A stretch of DNA of 64,000 bases from assembly GCF_037042905.1 (NCBI RefSeq), contig NC_087247.1:59605920-59669919 (forward strand). Direction: 5' to 3'. Below the pieces are notes generated by a model. It was given only the letters and a program-made list of their open reading frames with translations, did not search any database and was not told the DNA's origin. Below, piece after piece: positions 23,001-35,000 of this stretch. Numbering within the stretch: position 1 is the stretch's first letter; every line of letters begins with the position of its first letter. The position numbers and the translations under genes were made by a program. The DNA is from Lytechinus pictus. Lineage: Eukaryota > Echinodermata > Echinoidea > Temnopleuroida > Toxopneustidae.

Positions 23001-26000
23001 AGTTTTGTTTAATTTCACAAAACAGGTATATGCACATCCTGGTCGGTATGCAAATGAGGAGACTGATGACGTCATTAACTCTCTATTTCTTTTGTATTTT
23101 ATTATATGAAATATGAAATATTCTAATTTTCTCATTTTTGAGTGAAAAAAACAATTAATTCTTCCCAGAACATGTGGAATTAGCATTGTTTAATACTGTA
23201 TGGTTCAGTCAAGTTGATTGTCAAATATGTAAAAACATGAAATATTGTATAATTAAAAAAAAAAGAAATAGTGAAGGACATCATTGACTGTCTCATTTGC
23301 ATGTCACTGAATTGTGCATATCACTCTTTTGTGAAAAATAAGCGAAACTTTGAAATGCCATAACTTTCTTATTTTACACCTGTTTCCTATGACATTTTTA
23401 GCCTTTTGCTAGTTTGATTTTTCTCTATTTATGAAAATCAACATTTTCCTGGGGTGGATTTGACCTTTAAGACCTTGCCATGAATAATTTACATTTCGTA
23501 TATATGATTTTGTTTAGATTCTTGTTAATCATTTTGCAATGAATGCTGTGTAGTGCCTATACTTGTACTTTGCTAGATGCTATAATCATAATTATTGCAC
23601 TGTACAGTAGTTCATAGTACCCAGTGAAATGTTTTTACAGCAATGACGTATATGACATTCTACTATATGACATTTTACTAGCACTCCATGATCATCTGCA
23701 TAAGCAAACATTGATTTAATAATGTAATAGAAGTCAATATTTTCACTATTTAAAAGCAAAACAAATAGACCTACATAATGAATTTGTATAAAAATATAAA
23801 CTAAAAAATACTTACATTTAGCTGCTCCTTTGAAATAGAATGTACAAAAGTCAAATTACAAGTAAGCTTTGGGATTTTGAATAACTTGTAATATTTTATA
23901 GAAATTACAGTCACTGTTAAAAGTTAAATTTACAATTTGCTCGTGATGTACTGCATGTCTTAGGTCTTAACATTTTGTACCATTCATAATTATACAAGTA
24001 TATGGTTATCATTTTTTGGGTAAATCCAATAGATGCTTGAAACATGCTTACAGTATATACATGTAGATGATTTTCGAAATGAAATGATTTTTTATCTACT
24101 TTATATTAAAATCACCCCATAAATTCATGTAATGTTCTGTTTTAGGGGTCTGGGTCTCAGTCATCGGAAATTAAGCATGTAGAGGCTAGACCCTCATCAA
24201 GGTTTACTTTTAATTCCCCCCTCTAATTAATGTATTTGTAATTTTAATCAGAACTAAAGCTATTTGAACATATGTTTTAAAAGATCTGATCAAGGTATTT
24301 TATCTTTTAAACAAGGAAAATGAAGTACCAGAGGCATCTGCATGTATTAAAGAAGAAAGAAGGGGGTTCTTTTTATTAGGTAATTGATCAGTGATCAATC
24401 ATTTGTTGTCGTTGTACCCATCAGGGTCAGACCATTTCCTTGGGCTTTGAGTACTCAAGAAATGAATTACAATTATACTCACAAACTATCAATTACACAC
24501 ACCGCTGCCTTTCCATTACATGTTACTTGATTGTATTCAGGTGCGGCTACCCCTCAGAAGTGATACAAATTAATTTCCGTTCCAAGCACTATTACTGGTA
24601 ATTTGATGTAATGTGCAGCAGGCAACTAGGTTAATTGCATGAGAGTTATTTTCTTTGATAATTTCATTCCATTATTAGGTCAGTAATTGAGTGCTATTCA
24701 TTTGATAACCTGAGTGCAACAACATTTGTTTCTCGAACCTTCATTTCCAAACTAATGTTTTGTAGTGAATCAATTTTGAATTATAAATCACATTTGCAGA
24801 TAAAGCAAGAATCATATTGAGAATTCTAACACCAAACACTGCAGAATAGATTGTTTTGAAATGGAATTCAATCTGCAGGCTTCCATTGCAACATGTTCAT
24901 CTGATTCTATACTTCATGAAAGCAAAGCAAGAATTAGATAAAGATCCTCCATTTACAATAATCATATAAATGAATGTGTGTGTGTGTGGGGGGTAGATTT
25001 AACAATAATCATTAATGGATAATGGTATATATATATGTTGAGTTCTTTTTAGTTGATACAATGTACATCTATGACTTATTTGCTCCCCAAAAATATATTT
25101 CGAAAACTTCTCAAATGTGGGTATGATTTTAGGATATTTTCTGCAAAGTTATCTCTCAAGTGCACTAAATGTGGTAATAGAAGCCACGATGAAAGTAATG
25201 TATGGTTGCCATTCCAACAAAAATAACTCTTGAATATGGTCAGTTCATGATGGACAAGATGTCTGTTACACTGCATTATCAGAACCAAATTTTAGTACTA
25301 CACCTCTCTTCCTTCTCCCAGCCATACATTGCTCTTTGTTACAATGCACATTCATCTAACTTGATTCATATTTGTGTTTTTTTTTTGGGGGGGGGGGCTG
25401 AAAATTTGCCAGGGTTCATTTAGGGAATTTATTGAAAAGTCATAGAATTTGATATTTTCTTTTTAGAAAGTCATGATGAAAAATTATTTGAATATTGGCA
25501 ACGCATTCAGGCTAGTCCTGCAATTACATGTATGTTCTGTTTCAGAACTGTCACCCAGCTTTTTTGCTATGCCAGTTTCACATGTGATTGATGAGTCATG
25601 TAAATTTGCAATTTTATACTCTGGAAAATCATTGAAATCCAATTATTTTGAAAATAAATATATTTATGAGCTCTGATTTTGTATGAGCAGAGCCAAGGGT
25701 CTACAGTCATGTAATTTTCATGAAATGTTTCTTCTTTGGAATATGTAGGTGAGTACAGGTAGATTTTTTCAAACATTGACTATTTTTACACTCAAGATTG
25801 GTTCAGTAATGATTTGGAGGAAGTCCTTTCAAATATATATCTACATATCAGGCACAATAATTTGTAACTTACTGTAATATCATTAAAAACTATTTATAAA
25901 TTCATTGTACTGTAGACAAGATTTGATCTACAGGTATGTGTATGAATATAGAATATGACCTCTAGCTGTTTTTGTTTTCACAGTGTATGTGAATGTACAA

Positions 26001-29000
26001 AGAGTCAAAGACCAATTAATACCCCTTTTATACTGCCCTCTTCATTTTTCACCGGCGAACTTCGTCGGCGAACTTCTCCGCCTCGCATTCCTTACTTCCC
26101 CGGCGAAGAAAAAAATGTACCCTTTCGCACTGACATTTCTTCCCCGGCGAAAGTCAACGGGCAATTGCAGAACAAACGAAAGAAAATTGTAAACATTACT
26201 TCTTACCTATTACAAAAAGGTATCAAAAAAATTAATTACAACACATTTTGGAAGTATTACGATAAAAACAAACAATATCACCTTGTTTTTATATTTTAGC
26301 GCATTTTATACATGTAAAAAGTGCTTTTTAATAAATGATGTTAGTAAAAAAAAATTATGTTCGAGGGTATCTACTTGGCCATAGCATTCAGCTGAGCTTG
26401 CAACTATCGCGCGCGGAATCTCGGTACAGGGGACTTCGGGAGAGAAAAAAAATGACCTCTGACGTCATTAAAGAGGAGAAGTTCTCCGGATTGCTTTCAT
26501 ACTGGCCTTTTCACCGGCGAACTTCGCCGGTGAAACAGTTTCGCCAGCGAAGTTCTCCACCTCTAGAGGTGGAGAAGTTCGCCAGCGAACTTCCCCGGTG
26601 AAGTTCTCCTGTGTACCTTTCATACTGGACACTTTCCCCTTCGCTGGCGAACTTCGCCGGTGAAAAGCGCAATATGAAAGGGGTATAAAACTGTTGGAGT
26701 AATGAAGATTCATCAATTCATAAGATTTGTTTGTTTAAATTGTGTTGAATAGAAATCTGGCAAGGACAAGACAAATGCACTCCAATGTATACATGTATGT
26801 ACCAGAAAATAAAATGTATTCAGTCCGAAGGATTACATGTACATTCATGATTTTTTTACAGGGAGTCCACCATGAAATTATTATAAAGATGCACTTTACA
26901 TGTTGAAGAAATGTGGGTATGACAAAGAAATGAATATTGTCTTGATGAAAGAAATTACCATTGAACACAAGTGGGAAAACATGATTCTGGAATTGATTTT
27001 CCCAGTGATCACCTTTTCAGTCACTCATGGACTTTTACTTCAGTCAGTTTAATATTTGAATTTACATACATGTACTTCTTCTTAAAGGAGAATGAAACCC
27101 TTGAAACCAGCTGAATCCATATCAAAGAGAAATATCAAAGAAATATATTGTTGAAAGTTTGAGGAAGATTGAATGAATAATAAAAAAGTTATGAGCATTT
27201 GAATATTGAGATCACTAATGCCATGTAGATCCTCCCATTGGCAATGCAACCAAGATCTGTGATGTCACACACGTACAACTCCCTCATTACTTTAGTACTT
27301 ATTTCACTTATATTCTCACTTTTATAGAGTCTATCACAAGGTGAGGTGTTCTCTTTATGAGAGGACAAGCACAGAGGTTTCACAACATTATATCATTGAT
27401 GAATCGTTTGTCATATGATTAGAATGAGCAAAAAGAGATGTTTTGGGGTATATTTTCAGTGTCCAAAAGGGGAGAGTTGTTCATCTGTGACATCATAGAT
27501 CTTGGTCGCATTGCCAATGGGAGGATCTCCATAGCATCAGTGATCTCGACATTCAAATGCTCATAACTCTTCTATTGCTAGTCCTATTTTACTCAAACTT
27601 TTGTTGATCTTATTCTTTGATTTTTCTGCTTTCACAAAAGCTAACTTGCTCCAAGAGTTTCATTCTCCTTTAATAAGCTGGAGAAGCATTGTCATCAATA
27701 GCTTATTATCAATGGAGTTTTATTAGTACATATAAAAACTATAGAATTATTTTTTTATATTATGCCTTTTTATCCATGTTTTATTTCAAAATTAATTTTA
27801 ATACAGACCTATGAACATGATCAGCCTATCTTATGAATACAAGGGCTGGTTTATTTTGAATCTTCATCCTATGCTATGACTAGCACTTAGTTGAAAATTC
27901 AAATTATAATGTAGGCCTACCCTATTTACCCATTCATATGATTGTTGATAATGTCCACAGGAATTTGAGAACCACTTTCATAGAAAGGAGCATAGCTTGT
28001 ATTTTAGAAAAATATTATTGTTATATAATATGTATCAGAACTCCCCCAAAGTTTCTTTGGTACACCCTCCCTCCCCCCAAAAAAAGGGGGAGGGTAAAAA
28101 GAGCAATTACTTCCCCAATTTTTGCCATCTTAGCCAGAGTTTACGTCAAATTGAATTTTATTGTCTCGCCCACAAGAGGTGAAGGCAAGACTTACGGATC
28201 CAAATGTCGTCGTCTGTCTGTCCGTCACAAACCTAATGACACATAACTCCACAACCGTAAGTCGCTTTTCAACCAAACTTGGATGGTAGATGGACTTGGG
28301 GGACCTGCATCTTATGCTGCAGTCGGAGGTCACATGGTAAGGTCAAAGGTCATTTTCAGGTCAACGTTAAAGTTTACATGCAAGACTCTTATGACACTTA
28401 ACTCCCCAACCGTAAGTCACTTTTCAACCAAACTTGGATGGTAGATGGACTTGGGGGACCTGCATGTTATGCTGCAGTCGGAGGTCACATGGTAAGGTCA
28501 AAGGTCATTTTCAGGTCAACGTTAATGTTTACATGCAAGACTCTTGACACCTAACTCCGCAAATGTAAGTCACTTTTCAACCAAACTTGGATGGTAGATG
28601 GACTTGGGGGACCTGCATCTTATGCTTCAGTCAGGTCACAGGGTAAGGTCAAAGGTCATTTTCAGGTCAACGTTAAAGTTTACATGCAAGACTCTTCTGA
28701 CACCTAACTCTGCAACCCTAAGTCACTTTTCAACCAAACTTGGATGGTAGATGAACTTGGGGGACCTGCATCTTATGCTGCAGTCGGAGGTCACAGGGTA
28801 AGGTCAAAGGTCATTTTCAGGTCAACATTAAAGGCCCTTATGACAAGGGTTATTCCATCCCAGTCATTTCACAATGAAGTTTAGATACAATTCTGTTGCG
28901 TGCCCTCGCAAATCACGATATTTCTTGTTATTTTCATAGGTGGGCGAGACACAAAATCGCTTTTGCCTTGTTTATAGGGACTATTGCATTGCTAAAATTA

Positions 29001-32000
29001 TTATAATCATGTAGCCTACCTGTAAATGAGGCTTTGATTCCCTGAAAAAATTAAAGAGAAGCACTTGTAAAAGTAGATTACATACTGTATGTACATTGTT
29101 TGTCCATTTATTCTCTTTCCACCGTTTAATACTACATGCCTATATTGCCTTTTGCCTAGTCATAAAATATTTATCAAGAAATTATTGATTTTTCTGGTAG
29201 AATAACTACATATTCACAATTACTTGATTTGTGAGTGGCCTCGACTCTGTAAAAATAGACAAGAAACTGGGCTTTATTAGATTTATTTTATAATACAACA
29301 CAGTGAGTACTATGCATGTATAAAATAAAATGTCTTGTTGAAATGAAATTACCTGTCAGATGATTCTAAATTAAATATATGTAGTTTACTTTATCTTTGA
29401 TGGGAGAGAAGGATGTTCTTTACATGTACATTTCAAATGATATTTTACCTGTTTATCTAATCCCCTTTTAGCTATCTGGAAATATCTTTATACCTCCACT
29501 TCTAAAGACTAGAGAATTAAGATAAGGGGTTATTTATAATTCACCCATATTAATTAGTGAACTGTGTTTATTAAATATTTACCATCATTTAAATGTAAAC
29601 TCACAATACATGTACATGTAGTTCTCTGTGCTATGGTACCTTGTTCAAGGCTAATTGTAGAAAATCCACCAGATAGCAACAAAATTTATAACTCCCGTAT
29701 AACATTGAAAAATATTCATATGTAAAACTGCCCCCAAATTTTGTAAATATTGAATTGGATAAATTTTTTATTAAAACATTGTTTGGGGATACTTGTAATT
29801 ATGATCATCATAATTAGTATTACAAGCATCACCAGCTAATATAAAGTACAATCAAAATCTTTGTGTATCAAGACATCAATTGTCAATAATTCATGAGAGC
29901 ATAGTTTTTTTTATTGATGGATTTTTATTTTTATTATTATTTTTTTGGGGGGGGGGGGGGGCCAGGGAATTAGATCCAATCTTGAGTCATTTGTAGGTTT
30001 CCATTTCTAATTTCATCCTACTTATCCCTTGAAATCAATATTTCTCTTAAATTACAATATATGTATAAAAATGTAGACCAAAAGCTTCAGTCTCTGTATT
30101 TTGGTTGTTCCGCTGAACTACGTTGGCTCCACTCACCATACATAGACTGAAGGGGATGGGGCCCCGTACCTACAGCCAACGTATAGTGAACTAGCGTTTT
30201 ATAGATCGCGATTTAAAACTGTTTTTTAAGCAAAATTGAAAGTTTCATGGTTTCCATTATCAGGGAAATATAAATAACTGAAGTAATTGCATACCTTGGG
30301 CCGGAGTTATTGAAAAAAATCCTCTGGATGATTGAGAAATCTGTCATCTAAGACATTTTCACCTGACCTGACGGTTTTTCTTGCAAGTTGCCATCTTGAA
30401 TGACGTCATTATCGTTATTAACTTAATGTCTCGAATCGATATATCGCGATTATAACTAGTACTAGTACTAGTATAACTAGTATCGTTTATCTTCGGTTTC
30501 GTTCGCATATGGAGCAGATCGTATAATATCGAAAGCAATATCGATATCACATTCGTGATTGTTGACGTTCGTTTGTAAATATTTTATAGTTTGGCTGCCA
30601 TTTTGACCATTTTTATCGTGTTCAACCCAATTAAACATCAGTAAAGGATATTTTTCATGCCTTTTTCATCTATATCATTTTAAGTATTTAAACATTGAAA
30701 TATCAAGTTTTAAAAGTTTGTTGTTTATACATTCTTAGATTGTAAATTCAATGTGTAAAATTACATCAAACTTTGGACTGTGAATTGACAAAAGGGAGGG
30801 AATGAGAACACATGCGAGCCCACACGTACACCCTACCGTCGGTAAATGGGGATTACAGTAAAATGTCAGAAATTGTTGAATAAATCCCCAGAAACGACGG
30901 TTATTCCTGTCTAATAAAAATGGTACATTCCAAAGCTCATTTTACCCTCCCCCCCCCAAAAAAAAAAATATCGTGGAGATATAAGGTGGTTTCAGACCGC
31001 CTTGAAGTTCGTCAGTGCCAGGTATACTCTGATCGGGAAATTGATTGGGAAATTTACCCCGATCAGAAAATACCAGGTATTTTGGTAATATGAAAGCAAA
31101 CTACGCGTAATTTCCCCGAAAGAAAATACCCGCTAAATAGTAGGTACTTGGCGAAATTACGAGAACTTTCGCGGGGATTTTTCCAAGGTCGCAGGTATTT
31201 TGGCAATGTGAAAGCAATTTACGGGAACTTTTAGCCCAGCGTGTCGTTGGGCGCGGGCACCGTGGGTGGCTGCTGGGCTAGTGGTTTTGAATTTCGCGCC
31301 TTGCCTGCTTATTAGACCATACTGCGCATGCTCCTAACTTCAGGAATTTATCCCGAAGGGTATGTTTCGGGGTGGTGTGAATGCAGGAATAATTAATGGG
31401 TATTTTTTAGCCTAAAAATGTTCTCGTAATTTAACGGGGATTCTTGTGATCGAGGCGGTTTGAAACCACCTATAGTTGTACACTGAAAGCATGAGTTTAT
31501 GAAGTCAGAGAGCCAGGTAGAGAGAGGAAGAAAGCAAGATTTGGGAGCTTAACTATTGTTGATTCAACATCTGTGACTAACAGGAAAGGCAAACACTAAA
31601 AGGATCCCAGCCCAAGCTATTTCTGTCTCTAAATTCATAATTAATGAGTGAAAAAATGGAGAGTACATGCACTTCTAGTTGTCGGAGGGAGGGTTGTGAC
31701 ACATCATCAATACACATGCTTAGAATATTTCAGTAAGTATGACTAAAGAATGACACATGTATGTTCCAGAGGATACATCAAAATTAGCACAATGTGGAAG
31801 CAATATTTAAAGTCACGTGAAAACTATTACATTAATTTTGCAAAATCATTGGGAAAGGATTTTTTTTTTTCTGAGAGGACTTTTATAAATCAATTAAGTA
31901 CATTTTCAATACATTTATTATATTTTTATCAAGTGGACACACATTTTAATCAAGTATCATAACTATGCATGGGGTTATGTTGTAAAATATGTTATTAAAT

Positions 32001-35000
32001 GCAATTGGATATACATATTCATATGCTGGATATACATATTCATATGCTGAATGTTTTTCCAACATTTTGTCTTTTGTATTCTACATCAAAACTGTAAAGT
32101 GACACATATGAACAGGAAAGGAACTTAATTCTCCTCATGAGATAGTAGTTTGGTTTCAGCATATCCCGTACATGGAAATTAGGAAATGCGACCTATTCAT
32201 TAGATTCATTTGTTCATTGGTTTCTCAGTTGAACATGAGATCTGATAATGAAATTATAATTTTTGTTTGAATTATTAATTTAAAACGAAAATAATGGTTT
32301 AGCATTATGACAATATCATGCTTATATTGTATTATCAAATTCCATGTTTTCATCAAAGTATTGCATTTCAAAGGCTATGTATTGCACTTTCTTATCAACT
32401 ATATTGGTGATATCACTTATTTTTCTTTCAAGAAAAATATCCGTAGGAAAATCCTTGTGTGATTTGTATGTATAAAGACAGAAGATTTGCATACAAGCTT
32501 AGCAAGTTAGAATTTAATAAAAACTTGCTATTAACAAAGCTGCGGTCCTGCAGATTCATGTACCAGATTGCAAATTTGCAATCGCATTATTGATTACCAT
32601 GGTAAATGCAAGAAGTCATTGATTCTTTTTTATCTCACACAGGCAAGTTTCAGGCACCTCAGGAATAGACTTGTTTTCCTCTCATATCTTGTATATTCTG
32701 GAGCTTAATTTATTCAAAGAATCCCCTTTTCATTCAAAGTGTGAATGATCCTATTATGTACTTGAAAATTGCACAAGTTTTCAATAACAATATTTCTACA
32801 TTAATTTGAAGTAAGTTGAAGGTATTAAGATGAAATCCATGTATTTCTTTGATGCTTATTAGAAGTTATTACATGTTATCCTCTGTATATTGAACACACG
32901 ATACATACTTTTTTCCCTTACATAGCGGTGGATTTGGGCACCCGATCATCAAATCTGAACCTCAGGATTATCCTGTGATTAAACCAGAGCCCCAACAGGC
33001 CTACCCAACCATCAAGGCTGAACCGCAAGATACATACCACCAATACAACCATCCTCATCATCAACATCATCATCCTGGTGGTGGAGGGGGTGGTGGAGGA
33101 GGAGGAGGGGGAATACCACCATACAATGGTGGTCATTACATCCCTCCTCCACCGGTCATCCAAACACCATCACCTGACCCACAACAACAACAGAAACCAG
33201 GCAAGAAGGCAAAGCAGGAGAAGCTTACTGATAAGTTGAAGGAGAAAAAACCAAGAAGGAAAGTTGATCGTTTCAATGGGATGCCAGAGGAAGAGGTTGT
33301 GAAGAGGACATTACCAGACATATTGGTGCACAATCTCGACATTGTTATAGTGAGTGTATTTGTTTCTTTCTCTAAATTATAGTATTAAGATTCTATTAGA
33401 ATAACATCTCAAGCTTGTTGTTGATGAGTTAACACGGAAGATTCATTTATCCCTGCTATAATGGTTTTTGTCTCGCCCACCGGAGGTGAAGGCGAGACTT
33501 AGGGATCCAAATGTCGTCCGTCCGTCACAAACCTTATGACACATAACTCCGTAACCGTAAGTCACTTTTCAACCAAACTTGGATGGTAGATGGACTAGGG
33601 GGACCTGCATCTTATGCTGCAGTCTGAGGTAACATTGTAAGGTCAAAGGTCATTTTCAGGTCAACATTAAAGTTTACATGCAAGACTCTCTTATGACACC
33701 TAACTCTGCAACCGTAAGTCACTTTTCAACCAAACTTGGATGGTAGATGGACTTGGGGACCTGCATGTTATGCTGCAGTCGGAGGTCACATGGTAAGGTC
33801 AAAGGTCATTTTCAGGTCAACGTTAAAGTTTACATACAAGACTATCTTATGACACCTAACTCCGCAACCCCAAGTCACTTTTCACCCAAACTTGGATTGA
33901 AGATGTAGTTAGGAGACCTGCATGTCATGCTGCCATCGGAGGTCACATCGTAAGGTCAAAGGTCATTTTCAGGTCAACGCTAAAGTTTACATGCAAGACT
34001 CTTATTACACCTAACTCTGCAACCGTAAGTCACTTTTCGACCAAACTTGGGTCGTAGGTGTACTTAGGAGACCTGCATGTTATTGTGTTCGGAGGTCACA
34101 TGGTATGGTCAAAGTCCATTTTGAGGTCAACATTCATTTCACAATGAAGCTTTGTTACCATTCTGTTACGTGCCCTCGCAAATGACAGTATTTCGGGTTA
34201 TTTTTTATAAGTGGGCGAGACACAAAATCGCTTATGCCTTGTTGAATGATTAAAAACAATTTTTTTTTGTTTTTTTTTTTGAATCCATTTTAAAAGTGAA
34301 CCCCTTTTCATGGCCCATGGGGTTTCAATAAGCACCCTAAGCAAGTATTTTCAATGACTTTGAAATGCACTCTAGGGATCTGCTCTCAGACCTGTTGTCC
34401 TGGGCATTTCACTTGCAAGGTGTATGGGGGATACATCCTTTGTGAATCTGTTTGGGGGTAAATCACACTCTAAACACAAAATGTTGGTCAAAAAAATTAT
34501 ACCTTATTTATTAATATCTTATCTTGTTTTCCCCTCGTAAATCAGAGCCTAAACACAAATGTTACTGTGTGAAAAATACAGGATGTAAACCCTTTTTTTC
34601 CAGCATTTTAGTGTGTTTTACACCCTCACGTAAAATGTGCCATATCTAGAAGTAGCCTTTTTACACATTTGTTTTGACACGCATGATATGCACTTGTCAG
34701 TGAAAGTGCCCCCTCTCGCAAAGGTCAATAATTATGTAAATTATAATTGAGTATCTTCTAACATGCCAACCTTTAATGGCCAGAAAGTAATTGTCAACCG
34801 TTGGAATCAAATTTGGCAGTTTGCCATCTAGTACCATCTCTCTGCAACGTTTTATTTTTCTTTTAAAGAGGCATTAAACTTAGAAATCAGTAAAGGAAAG
34901 TGGGCATATTTTAGACCTCCTCGGTCTAGGTTTTGTTTGATACAAGAATAATCTACGCCAATGTATTTGGGAGTGACAATAAACTGATTAGATTGAGGGG

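Noticed and set aside
25955..26601. Overlapping frames of 69-114 codons
   Set aside because: They run through the iterated CGGCGAACTTC foldback element and have no consistent reading frame between words.
32918..33342. Minus-strand frames opposite TDG exon 2
   Set aside because: They are shadows of the real exon, with Ser/Thr/Val/Arg-biased noise from the antisense of Gly/His/Pro codons.
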